Shown one piece after another: positions 12,431 to 25,040 of a DNA stretch of 64,000 nucleotides. This stretch comes from Paramecium tetraurelia. Taxonomy: Eukaryota; Ciliophora; Oligohymenophorea; Peniculida; Parameciidae. The stretch lies in the NCBI RefSeq assembly GCF_000165425.1, contig NW_001799634.1:187328-251327 (forward strand). Direction: 5' to 3'. A model generated the notes under the pieces. The model saw nothing but the letters and a program-made list of their open reading frames with translations, did no database searches and was not told the DNA's origin. How positions within the stretch are numbered: position 1 is the stretch's first letter; every line of letters begins with the position of its first letter. A program made the translations under genes and the position numbers.

Positions 12431-12881
12431 TCTTGATAATTTGATTTATAGTTGAGGAGAACAACAATATTTTTTTCAAAGTCTTGTTCCGATATCAAAG
12501 TTGCAGTCTAATTTTACCTTTTGTAATCAAGTGAACACCAAAAACTAATTAAATATTGAAGAATTATAGATTCTGTTTCCACTTCTTAATCACGATTTTT
12601 AGATGCACATTTTACATTGATATAAATATCTTTTAATTAATGATGTCCTCCATTTAAGGAAATTTAAGTTCTTCAACGATCTGAAATGCCTAAATATATA
12701 TTATTCACCAATTTACATATTCCTTTGATGTTGTTTTGAGAGCTTATCCGAAATTTCCTTATTTATAATTAATGAACACGTATTTGTTGCTTCTTAATAC
12801 ATATAATCTGATGTAATTACAGCTGAACTTATTGGAGAGGAATATCCACAAATATGAGACCATAATACTTAGATATAATAA

Positions 12882-14020
12882 ATGAGCTCGAAATCATTTG
12901 AAATATGTTTAGTCAACAAAGATCATGAAATTAGGTTTCAATTAGCTTGGTTTACGATCTTTGAGAACTTATTTTGTATTAAGGAAGCAGCAATTAAGAA
13001 GAAAATCATGTTTGTTATTTAGTCAAAAAGAATTTCATCTTATTTCCAAACAGCATAACATTATTGAAATCAAAGAAATTGTTTTTCGAAATTGATACTT
13101 GAATATTAAGGGAAGAATTTGAGAGCTTAATATACATTAATATTTGTCTATGGCTTTGGGTTTCAAATAGAATGCAAAAATTTTATCTAGTGTTATTTTA
13201 TATGATGAACCAATTAAAAGACGCTAAATATATATGTTCTTCATCTGAAGAGTGGATAAATAATTCAGTAATTTAGGAATAATCTTCAATTGCTTAGTTT
13301 TATTGATTTAACAATATTAGTAAATCAGCATTAAATGCAGACCTCAGCAATTTTGACATAACAAAATTAATTTATGAATATTTGTGAAAATTGTATCATA
13401 TTAATTTACTCAATAAAATTGATAGTTTACATATTATATTTGATTATCAGTAAATTCCTTCTTAGTTGATAGAATACCAACTTAGAAGCAAAGATAAAAC
13501 TTACTTTAATCACATTCAGATCAATACTATAGAAAGAAATTTAATAAAACTCAGTATGATCAAGATAGGGTGGAAAAGGATCTCCATTTATAACTTTATA
13601 ATAAGTTCATTCGGTTTAGAGACTTACAATAATAGTGATATTTATAGATAAGTATAAAAATTGACTCCATAAATTTATATGGGTATTTAATTAATGACAA
13701 AATTCAGCGAAATGAGAAAGAAAACATAAGATTTAGTATAAGAAAATAAACAATAATTTAATTTACGTTATGGGGAAGTTTGACTTGGATAATTGAAAAA
13801 TAAAAAATTTAAATATATTAGTTCGTTTGGATTTTAAATTGACAATTCTACTATAGGCTTTACTAAATTATATGACATATATAATAGAGCCTATTCTATT
13901 CAGATCTCCTAATTATTAGCTTTAAAGAATTTCATTAATTTAAGGAATAACTTAGTACAATGTTTTCAAGAAAATAAAGACAATTATAGCAATTTTAATT
14001 AAATTAAAAAGATCAATAAC
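12882..14020 (+). pseudogene. decayed protein-coding gene, overlapping the end of the Cys-rich gene
   Basis: Starting at ATG 12882 (MSSKSFEICLV), a protein-like reading can be followed for about 350 codons if three introns are accepted (near 13025-13056, 13078-13107 and 13297-13320). Two in-frame TGAs remain, at 13385 and 13781, that no intron removes. The reading after each (KLYHINLLNKID; LGQLKNKKFKYIS) still looks coding. The frame runs on to TGA 14162, but beyond 14030 it is only the antisense of the convergent Cys-rich gene. I recognise no domain. The simplest view is a gene inactivated by nonsense changes; selenocysteine or readthrough would need evidence. Confidence 0.4.
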
Positions 14021-14029
14021 GAATAATAT

Positions 14030-17000
14030 CAGTAAAATATCGGTTCTAGCTGTTATTCTTGTTTCTTTTCGCCAAATCCAATCAATTTAATTAATTTTCT
14101 TATTTACTAAATAAGGTCAAGGATGAAAGTAATTGCTAATATCGATGAAAAAGTAAATATGTGAAACCATCCAATATTGATTATATCTTCTGTCTTTAAA
14201 CCTAATTCAACTTAATAAAGATAAAATAAAAATGAGATTGAGTTGAAAATTATTAATGATTCAGTAATTAAGATTTTAAAATATTCAAATTTATTACTTA
14301 AAGGTTTATTTAGAATAGTGTGGATCAAAAATAAAGTTTAAATAAATGATATCCCAATAGCTTGAATAAATCCATTATCTTACAGAAAAACAATTAGAGA
14401 AATAAAAATCAGTTTTTTTATTAATTAAATCGAATTATACTAGAAAGTCCAGATATTATAATTTTCATTTATTCCATCAAACATTGCTTAGTATTTTGAT
14501 TTATTTCTAATAGAATTCTGTTTGGAGAACGAACTAGAAATATTAATAAAATATATGATAGTTCCAATAATTCCTATGTAAAATAGATATGACAAGTAGT
14601 AATTTATTCTTAAAATATTATTCTTCTCATGAGGATGATAAGCCATCTAAATGGCACATGCAAAACTAATATCATAAGAGTTCGAAAGCATTAATCTCAA
14701 AAGAGAATTGTAATAAAATTCAGAGATTTTTTGTTATAATTGTCTTCGAGTATTTATTAATAATTTGACAATTGAAAATCTCCACTCCATTATTTTTTTA
14801 CATAAAATTTTATTAAACAATCCATATATTATCTGTGCAGCTGAGTAACTTAAATATGTTGTAATTAAACAAAACAAAAAGCTTTGGAAATTAGTAAGGA
14901 AATACGCGTTGATACTATCCTTTTTAAATTTATTACTTGTTTCAACGATATACTTGCTACTACCATCCAAAGAATCAAAAAATGTTTAGAATCCCAAAGC
15001 AGCCATCAATGGAGAGACTGTTATTAATTGAAATACATCAAAAAAGATATCCAAATTAGGCGAAAATCCTATATTTATGTATTTGATATATGATAAATAT
15101 TATAATTAGTCCATAAGGTTCCAAAATATTTCAGATTAACCTGTCAATAAGCAAATTGATGATAAACTTGCAAGTGATATGATGATTGCTTCATTAAAAC
15201 TTGAAGCCTATTAAGCTATAAGCACTTCTTCAGAAGAAAGAACTATTGGGGTTTAGAGTTAAATACTCTTTTGGCTTTAGGTGAGAGTTTAATTAAGTTC
15301 TGAAATTAATGGATCATTGTTAAATTAAATTTCAAAGACAGGTGATTCTATAGGAAATAGAAATTCAACCCTAAATATAAGCACTAAGTCTGTAACTTAA
15401 TCGTGAGATATCTCAGTCTCTTAAGTCATCTAAATATTATACTTATCGTTTTCATGATTTAATATGCTTGCTTGAATATGCTCACTTAAATTTTATTGAA
15501 TATGGGGAGAGTACTTAACTTGTTAAGTAAATGATACTTGAATATCACAATATTCATGAGGATAAGGTGTGAGCACCATCATAGAAAAGTCTGGTTATTT
15601 TTCAAAATGGCAAATGGAGAATGAGTACTAATTAGTATTACATATCCAATCCTTTTCAATTTTGCATGACGAGTTACAACCATCACCATTTTCTTTATTC
15701 CCATCGTCACATTTTTCTGTTATTTGAAGATTAAATCCATCTCCACATATAGATTAACAAATTTGGTCAAATAAATACATTCCTTCAGGACACTCCTTGC
15801 AAATCCCTTCATAACAATCTACACAATATTAATCACACATGAATCTACATTCAAAACAACCATCATTTTGATTAGAATTCATGTCATCACATTGTTCATT
15901 ACCAACTACTAGGCCATCCCCACAATAAGGAGTGCATTAATTATTCTTGATGATCCATCCTAATTAATTGCATTCATAGCAAATTCCGAATTCACATATT
16001 GTACAGAGTTGTTCACATTAAAACTCACATTAATAGCAACCATCATATGGTATATCATTACCATCATCACACTATTCATATGGATCCACTGCAATACCAT
16101 CTCCGCAATAAGTAGAACATAAGTTATTTTAATTAAGGAGCCAACCTGATTTATTACAGGCCTTACAAATTCCTTTTTCACAATCAGAGCATTATTCTTA
16201 ACATTGAAATTTACATTCATAGCATCCATCATGGGGAATGAGATTTCCATCGTCGCACTCCTCCTTGCCGAGTACCAAATAATCTCCACATATAGTTATA
16301 CATTTATTAATACTAAGTTGCCATCCTTCAATACTACACTCTCTACATTCCCCATTTTCACATAAAGTGCATTACTATTAACATTAAAAAAAGCATTCAA
16401 TACATCCATCATCATTTTCATCATTTCCATCATCGCACTATTCATTTCCTAAAACTAATAAATCTCCACAAATAGGTTAACAATTTCTATTAATTACATC
16501 TAATTGCCATCCTAATGAGAGGCATTCATGACATTAGCCCTCTATGCATGTTGTACATTATTATTAACACAATAATTTGCAATCCACACAGAGTTCATCA
16601 GAAACTAAATTTCCATTATCACATTACTCATCATGTGCTAGTATTCCGTCTCCACAGATACTATAACATGCATTTTTAGATAAATCTAAGTAGTAACCCA
16701 TTGAGCATTATGAACATACACCATTATAGCAGGTTTGACAATAGTAATTACATTAAAATTGACATTAGTAACATCCATCATATGGGATGTTATTTGCATC
16801 ATCACATTGTTCAAAATGTGATAAATACCCATCGCCACAATATGATATGCATTAATTATTAATAGTATTAAGTTAATGTGATTATAGATTACATTGTAAA
16901 CACTATCCTTGGTAACAATGTTCGCAACCTTCAGGACAATCAAATTAGCCATTAAAACAACCATCTTCTGGCATTAAATTCATGTCATCACATTACTCAT

Positions 17001-20000
17001 TTCCTTTAGTAATTCCGTCATTCAAGGTTTCAAGACATTTACCATCTAGATTTTAATACCCATCCTCACATTTGAAACACATTCCAAATCTGCAATCTCT
17101 GCATTGTTTCTAACATTAGTATTGTGAGAGATAACAGCCATCATACATTACAGAATTATTATCATCACATTGTTCATCCCCGACAACGTAAGGATCGCCA
17201 GTGAAGGAGTAACATCTCTTATCTAAATGTATTTGCCATCCCTCTTTGCATTATAGACAATCGCCCTTATGGCATACTAAACAAGAATCTTAGCAGTTGT
17301 ATTTGCAATGATAACAATTTTGATCTATTAAATCATCACATTCTTCGTAATATTGGACAGTAATTCCATCGCCACAGTTAGTCTCACATTTGTTTTATAA
17401 TTCATCTAATTTCCATCCTATTGTATTACATTCTAAGCATCCATTTGCAGAGCACAAAGTGCATGAATCTTAACAACTAAGTTAACATAAATAGCATCCG
17501 TCATCTAATTGGTTATTTCCATCCTCACAAACTTTTTCTTGGTTAAATATTGCACTATCTCCACACAGTTTGACACATTCTTAAATTAAAGAATCCCATT
17601 TATATCCTTAAACACAAGAAATACAAACTCCCTTATTACATTATAAACAATTGATATCGCATGTAATTTAGCATTAATTGCAAAGACTATTAGGATTATT
17701 ATCATCGCATTCTTCCTCTTCAAGAACTAGTATATTGTCCCCACAAATGCTTTTGCAGGACCCATCATATTACAAATACCATCCTCTTGATTCATTACAT
17801 TATTAACAGAAACCAAATTAACAATCTATGCAATGAATTGAGCATTAAAATTAGCAATTAAAACAACCATCATATGGTGCTATATTTCCATCTTCACATT
17901 ATTCAGGAAATACTAAAAGTCCATCCTAGCATAATGGAATGCAATTGTTCTCTATTAATTAATAGCCGCCTTAACAAGATATGCACAAGGCATTGACGCA
18001 GGTTTCACAAAATTTATCGCAAGAATATTAACAATAATTACACCCATCTGAAGGGTTAGTATTTCCATCATCGCACATTTCTGTTAAACTGGTTACTATT
18101 CCATCCCCGCAAATAGAATTGCATGTTCCGTCAATTTAGGCGTACCATCCTCGTTCCTCATCGCACTACATACATCTTCCAAAGGAACAATCAATACAAT
18201 TAGGAGAGCATTAATAATGACAATTAATGCAGTTTCTTTGTTACTCAAAGCATTATTAGAGCAATCCAAGTGTATTTCCTTCACACATAGAGCGACAGTC
18301 ATTATTATGAGCCTCATATCCACTTTTACATTAGTAGCATTTTCCACTTAAACAAATATCACATGCAAAATTACAAGCAAATTTACAGTTGTGACAACCA
18401 TCAAATGGGTTATTATTGCCATCATCACAATCTTCCTCTCCTACTATTATCTAATCCCCGCAAATAGGAAGACATGGTAAATTTATTCCATCATCATAAT
18501 ATCCAGGCAAACATAAACATTAATTTCTTTGAATACCTCTGTTATATTCTCTTACACAAGTTAGACAAGTGTCTTAAGTGTCACCATAACAATTTTCACA
18601 ATACTTATTGCATTAAACACATGTATTTCCTTATAAAAAAGTAAATGGATAGCACAAACAAATTCCATTACTCAAATAAAATCTATTGCTAACACATTAA
18701 GTGCATTATTCTGCACTTGTACATGTATTGCATCCTGGTAAATTACACAATTTGCAACTATAACTTTCAGTCGATGAATTAAAATCTAAATATTAAGTAC
18801 TACCGCAATTTGGACCAGTGTATCCTGCATCTGAACATACATTTAAACTTGTACAACTAGAACAAAAGGGAGGACACTAACATATTAATAGTATATTAAA
18901 TACATAATGAATGACTATAAAGTATTCAGATATTGCACAAAATTCCTTTGTTATATTTGCAGTACTAACATCACATTTGAATTCAACATAAAGATTGTTA
19001 GTATAAAAGTTTGGTAAACTTACATTAAAGTAACGAGAGCTTTCTAAACCGGTACGACCAATTAAGTTCAATCCTCCACCAGGATTATTAAAAGAAGCTG
19101 ACCATGCGCTGCTTGAAGAAGTACCTATCTTATAAGAAAAAGATCCAGTGTAAGCGTCTCCATATGTTAAATTGAAATATATAGTAGCTGCATAATGTGG
19201 TTTTTAAATAGACCATGTTTTGATATAAGAACCATCATTCCAAACTAAAAGACCTCCCAAAACAATCTTATTGTTTAAAATAGAAAAGTTTTATCTTGTT
19301 GATTGACTAAATGAAGGATCTGTTCTAGAATCATAAAATTTATTGATTTCATCCAGGGTCATATTTAAATTGTAAAATCCTTTGGCTAAGTACCTAGAAT
19401 CTAAATATAAACTATAAATAATTTACATGGAATGATATCTTCATAGTCAATGCAATTTGTTGAATGAATAGGACAAGTTTCAATACATTTATTTTTATAT
19501 AATTTATATGCTGAATCGCACTATGTACAAGTAGAGAAGTCAGAGCATACCAAACATTTTTCTTAACAAAATCCTGTGTCTACTGTAATATTTCTAAATC
19601 CCCAAGATTCACTTATTTATTGAAGTGATCCTTTAATCAAAAGAGTTGGACTAGGATTAGTAATTTAAAAAATAGTCTCTATCCTTAACAAAGTATAACC
19701 ACTAGCACAATTATCATTCTTCTCAAATATTTTTAATAAATTTTCAACTTAGTAACTTGATGAATCTTTTGTGATTGAAGATTGTATTTGACCATTGTGT
19801 ATTAACTTAATATTACTAGTTGTCTAAAAGTTAAACAAATAAAATGTAATTCGAATTCTAACAAATTTGACAGCATTTTCCAAACTCATTTTATATTGCA
19901 TTCCTTCATTAAATTACAGCTTTCCTATAAAACTAATCCCATTGCAATTCTCATAGACTAAATCAGAATATTTTGGATTGAATTCATCACCCTCAAATGT

Positions 20001-20837
20001 TAGAGGATGATATCTTTGACTTGATTGAGGAATAGTGTCATCTTCAAATAATGTATATTTAGATTTTATTCGATTATCATTAACACATATTTTATCATAT
20101 CTCGCTATCGAAAAATCTCTACTGCATTCCTATCTACAACCTATGTAAGTTTCAGAAAATTATTAGTCAGGAATGCAAATGCATTTCCCACTTTATAGAC
20201 TCTAACTATTAAAGCATGATATGCAGTCTGTCTCTGTAGGACCATCACAAGTCAAGCAAGTGGGATGGCAACTATTTATATAAATTAATAAATTTCTAAT
20301 TCCGACTTCCATACTATCACTTCGAGGACGATGACATATTTTAATTGTAAACTTGTTAGTATTAGAACTGGCGATTGTACTTACAATTGTGTAGAATTCA
20401 AACTTGTCCCAACTACTGCGGCATATTCTTGCACTATTCTAAATTAGATCATCTTCTTCGTAATCTCTTCTATACAATTACTAATCACTCTCTGAGTCTT
20501 TATTGTTATCATAGCTAACCTTTAAATATGATTCGTCTTCATCATCAGCGTCATCATAGAAAACATCAAACACTACTCTAGCTTAAAAACTCCTATAATT
20601 GAATGTCTTGTATAAATATCGTCTATCTTCATCCAGCCTTACATACTTTAGAGAATTTTCACTACAACTTGGGTAATTAAATGAAGTTTCAGAAGAATCT
20701 GAGCAGCCTTCTTTAATCTTCCAATTATTATTTACCATTTAAGTATCAGTAAAACTTTAATCAATGAGCCTCCAATCGGCTACTATTTGATGAATAAGTA
20801 TTGCCAACAAATAACATGTGAAAAAATGAAAAAACAT
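14030..20837 (-). CDS. giant cysteine-rich surface protein with DUF4215-type repeats and C-terminal membrane domain
   Basis: ATG 20837 starts a signal peptide (MFFHFFTCYLLAILIHQIVA); the frame ends at TGA 14030, about 2,260 residues. At least two introns are needed; one is 19401-19426 (26 nt). The ectodomain begins with a Cys-poor lectin-like part, then furin/EGF-like cysteine clusters. From about 18500 down to 15650 there are about 15 repeats of roughly 60 residues built on CGDGI...EECDDGN...DGC..C, the Myxococcus cysteine-rich (DUF4215) pattern. The last ~450 residues (15100-14030) contain several hydrophobic helices (for example ILAITFILDLI) and a basic tail, so the protein is likely a multi-pass membrane receptor-like molecule. 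This family is strongly expanded in Paramecium; the ligand is unknown. Confidence 0.85.
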
Positions 20838-21641
20838 AAAATATGATGCAAATAAAAATTGAAATAAAACACTTATGGTTGCGTAATCATATCCGTCTCC
20901 CCATAAGTTTTAGCAAATAGTATATTTTTGATATCAAAATCATGCCCATTTACGCTTTGAGGCCAGTGTAAACATCAGATTTTGACCATTAATAGTTATA
21001 TATATCTTGCTAAAATCTTAGCAGTAAAAAAATACTTTATCTTAATGTATAGTTAATATTTTTAATAAATGTCTCCTAATACAAATTTTCTTTTCATTTC
21101 TCAAGGGGGAATAAGTAGAAAAATTGTACAAATATAATAATGATAAGAATCTTTAGGAATTTAAGTGGAGAGAGAAGAAAAATATTCCAAAAAATTAATT
21201 AGTCATCACTTAAATGAAATTAAAGAAAATATGAAATTTCCTCACAACCTTCTTTTTTTAGTTTTGAAAAGAAATCTAAATTAAAACCTGAATATGATCG
21301 ATGAAATTATTTGACATCGACATTAAAAGTGATTATTCTTAATTCTCGCTAAAGTGCTATATAACTCCATATGTATATTTATAATAGTAGATATTGATGT
21401 TGGGTAAAGTATAAAGTGATTAGATTATAATACTAACTTTAAGGAAAAATAAAAATTTTGTAGTTAATATATTTATTTTGCAACTTTGTAAAACAATAAT
21501 TATGATAATTAAAAATGAAATATTGACTTTTAACATGAAAATATTTTATTTCCATAAGTTGTTCATTACCATTATTAAAGAAACAAAATATTGCATTATA
21601 TATAATTCTATAAGATTTTTAATAAACAATGAATAATGATT
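20838..21641. other. intergenic region between two minus-strand genes
   Basis: About 800 bp, very AT-rich toward 21100-21640, with no complete gene. A fragment near 20880-20915 reads WGDGYDYATI on the minus strand, which recalls the cysteine-rich family next door and may be a relic of an adjacent exon or paralogue. It should contain the promoter of the Cys-rich gene and the 3' end region of the PHD gene. Confidence 0.5.
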
Positions 21642-24497
21642 TCATTGATTCTCAAATTTTTTCACAATTGCTCTTGTTTTAATTTACCTCTCAAAGTTTT
21701 TCAAACAATTTAGACAATTCCATTTACCTTATGGTACTTCCTTCAAATTTATACATTTAGGATGGAATACTTTTGGACAGGTATCACAACAAATCACTTT
21801 GCCTCCTTTATTACATTTTTTGCATTTATCATCCCATTTAGTTTCGGTTTCGATGTATTATGGTTTATTTAAATTTCTTTTTCTAAGACTTTAAGGTGGA
21901 TTAATTTATGAATCCTATTGCTGATCAATTTACTATTCAATAATCTTTTTAGTTGTGGATTCTTCAAGTTTTTTCTTTTCAAAAGGAGGTTAGATAAATT
22001 ATTAAATTTAAATCTTTTTCCTATCAATATAATCCTTAACAATCTATCCTAAAACTTCTAAGCAAATCTTCATTTTTGGAAGATTGCATTCATTTTTTAA
22101 CTATCCAATCAAATTTAATCTTAAAGTTTCATAATAAGTACCAAATAGTTTCATAGGTAATTTTCTGATTCTTACTTTATTATTTTCCATTTGCTCCAAT
22201 TATTAGAGAATTGTTTGAGGTTATTCATCAAGAGAGGAGTCGTCTTCAACAACTTTTCTTCTTCTGTTGGGTTATTAATAAGAATCATCTTCATTTTCTA
22301 TAAATTTTTCATCAACATCCTCTTCTAATCTTAGTTCCAGTTTTTCTTACATCATTGTGTTATCTACAAAATATTCAATGGCATTTGCCAAAGGCTTCAA
22401 ATCATCTTCATCATATTCTGATGGGTTTTTCTTTTGAATTACATTTTAGAAACTCTTAATAAAATTGTTTCTCTATTCTGTACTACACCATCTTGAATTT
22501 TTCTGATTTAAGTATTATGTTAAACTTGTTTCAATTCCGACAAACTCATTGGTTAATTAATCTACTTCTAAGTTCAATAGACTATTTGCTCGTTCTGGCT
22601 ATTCACTTTGCTAATTGATTTCTTATTCTATTTCTTAATCTGTTTTTTTCCCATTTTTAAGATTATCTTATGGAATGGATTCATTTTACTCGTTATTTGA
22701 CTCAGATTCAATTAATAATTTAGCTCTTTGTAATTCAATAATGTTGTTCTTCAATGTGTTTTCCCTAACTCCTTTAGCGCATAAGGAATTTAGGAGATTA
22801 GGGATTTCTTTATAATCATAATATCCCCATTAAACTGATCCATCATCATCAATGATTGAGTGTCTCATACAAACGAAAATCTTGTCTGGCTCATAGAGAA
22901 AGAAATAGTAAGAACTATGTTTGGCATCTTAACCTAAACACATAGATGGGTTCAGTAATAAGGCTGGCATTTGTGTGATAGCTAATTCCTATGGGATTTA
23001 TTAATTATTTACTTTATCGTATTCGTTATATCTTTCGGTGAGTGTCATAATTTCTTTTTCTAATTTTTGATACTACTATTTGAATTTTTGAGCCTATTTT
23101 TATGCGGTTTCCATTTGGCGAGTGAACTTTTGTGCTTCTACTCTAGTTAAACCTTCTGATTGTAATTAAGACTATATAGATGGTTAATTTTTACTTTAGC
23201 AATTGAGATGTTACCTTCGGCTTCAATAATTTCTTTTTTTATATCAATTTATTAACTTCTCTATTATTTGATTTGCATGCCTAATTACTATTTGATTCGA
23301 TTGTTGGACAATAGATTTTCTGTTCGAAATTAATATAGAAATTGGGTTTTTTTCAAACCAGCCAATCCTTCAGATAATGAGATAATGAGTCTGCAAACCT
23401 TTTTGAGATCAGTGTAATCAGTAAAATCCATTAAATCTAAGGACAATTACAAGATGCCTTATCTTGAAATGTTGGTTGGGAGCTGTTTGATATCATCTCT
23501 CAAAAGTTCGTAATATCTGTTTCTATTTGTAAACCACATATATCCTAGAAGATGCCAGTATGGAATTTTCTATAAGAAATTATAGGGTAATATTACATAT
23601 TATTATTTTTGCATTTGTTCTTGATCAAAATCCTCGATTATTTATTTCAAGTAGAAGTAACTAAAAAATAAGATCAGTTGTTCTGGTTTGGTCTGTATTA
23701 ATTCATATATTTCTAATCTACTTTTTTCACTATATGGGGTGTGGTTATCTTTGAAGTGAATCAAGGTGCCAATATTATTGACTTAACTTTGTTCTAAATT
23801 ATTTATATAATTAAATACATTCAGCTTATTATTCTCCCGCATACAAAATATCACTAACTATTTTATCCATGTTATTGTAGCTATCCCATATCTTAAGAAC
23901 ATCTTCAAACATATCTTAAGGGATATTGAGATCTAGCTAAAGTGTAGGCTTCTTTTTAATCTCTATATTAAATAATCCTTAATAGGCAGTAAGATATTCA
24001 TCGAATATTGGAAAAATTACTCTTCCTTAAGATACATATGTTGGGTATTTTTGCTGAAATTCTGAATGTTTTTTAGTTTTATCTTCTTGGGTCTAAGGAG
24101 TTTTCTAAAAAAATTCAAGTATTTGATTGGTTTTCTTCTTTTTCTAAGGTTCAGACTCTTTTAGTTTTCTTTTGGCCATTCTTTCTATACATGATAGACA
24201 ATGCCATTTGGCTCCCTCCTGAAATTATGGCTCTTTATTTTAAGTTCGTATGCATTCCTAATGGTACTTAAAGTGGCACCTGATGCAGATCACAGTTGGG
24301 GTTGACATTGTAGTCACCTTACATAATCGGCATATGGATTTATCTCCAAATTATTATTTACCATCGATTGGCTTTTTCTGCTCAAGCTTCTTAACTAGTT
24401 TCTTTTCTTTCTTGTCTTTCTTCTTTTTCTGATTGTCTTCTTCTTAAGATTCAATTATTAAATCATCTTCTCTGTTCTGCTATTCCTAGCTGTCCAT
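21642..24497 (-). CDS. PHD-DDT-WHIM(WSD)-PHD chromatin remodelling subunit
   Basis: ATG 24497 to TGA 21642 gives 951 codons with no intron needed. After a Lys/Glu/Gln-rich N-terminus comes a PHD finger (about residues 55-110: CRLCK...CIRCHFKYHQEC...WHCLSC). A DDT domain follows (about 140-210, FPIFDEYLTAYQGLFN...), then a helical middle part. A WSD/WHIM3 motif is visible (GSVQWGYYDYKEI...LCAKGVREN), and a second PHD finger lies at the C-terminus (CKKCNKGGKVICCDTC...WNCLNC). This domain order is that of ACF1/BAZ/ITC1-type partners of ISWI remodellers, which read histone tails and set nucleosome spacing. In Paramecium, ISWI-associated proteins take part in developmental DNA elimination; whether this is one of them is inference. 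A 5' extension to ATG 24675 through a 28-nt intron (24507-24534) is possible but would add a hydrophobic segment. Confidence 0.85.
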
Positions 24498-25040
24498 TAA
24501 GTATGTCTATGATTTATTTCAAATAATTTAAAACTAGAATCCAAAGAAGTGCTAATAACTTAATTACTATAATATTATAATATGGAAATTTTTTATAAAC
24601 TTCATACTCCTAAAACATTTGCTCTGCAGTATTGTTTTGCAAATGATAATATTCTGCTCCTTAACATCCGTACATATTCAATCATAATTATCTATCAATT
24701 AATTATCATGCAATTAACTAACCTTATTATTATTAGGAGTATTTAAAGAATTTCTCTCTCCAAATCAAATCCAATTCAGAAACCCTTGAGTTTAATGTTC
24801 CAGTTTATGATAACATGTCAAATCTACACTCCTAATTGATGCTTTTCATGTTTGAATCTCCATTTGTATAATTACTTGATCCATTATCCTTAATTATTAT
24901 CTTATCATTCGATAATCAAGTTATTAGTCAATGGATTATTAAATCAATATTACAGTATTCAAAATATTTAAATTATGTTCATTCAACACGCTAACCATGA
25001 TTTGTGTATAATTATTATATTGGATATTAATATATAAATA
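24498..25040 (-). other. divergent intergenic region with two small open frames
   Basis: On the minus strand, ATG 24849 to TGA 24706 (47 codons, CRFDMLSQTGTLNSRVSELD...) and ATG 24675 to TGA 24463 (70 codons, with a hydrophobic stretch IIVIKLLALLWIL) both look somewhat protein-like. They may be parts of a small gene, or the second may be a 5' exon of the PHD gene. I could not build a convincing splice between them. The segment also holds the promoters of the PHD gene (-) and the ARMC9-like gene (+). Confidence 0.3.

Noticed and set aside
13784-14164. Plus-strand open frame continuing to 14162
   Set aside because: Beyond about 14030 it only mirrors the C-terminal coding sequence of the cysteine-rich gene on the minus strand.
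15960-18347. Several minus-strand frames rich in Met, Val and Asn (for example at 16686-16964)
   Set aside because: They are out-of-frame readings of the DUF4215 repeats; the in-frame reading has regular cysteines and CDDGN cores.
15650-18500. Regular ~180-bp repeats considered as satellite DNA or CRISPR
   Set aside because: The periodicity follows protein repeats with diverged nucleotides and no unique spacers; it is coding.
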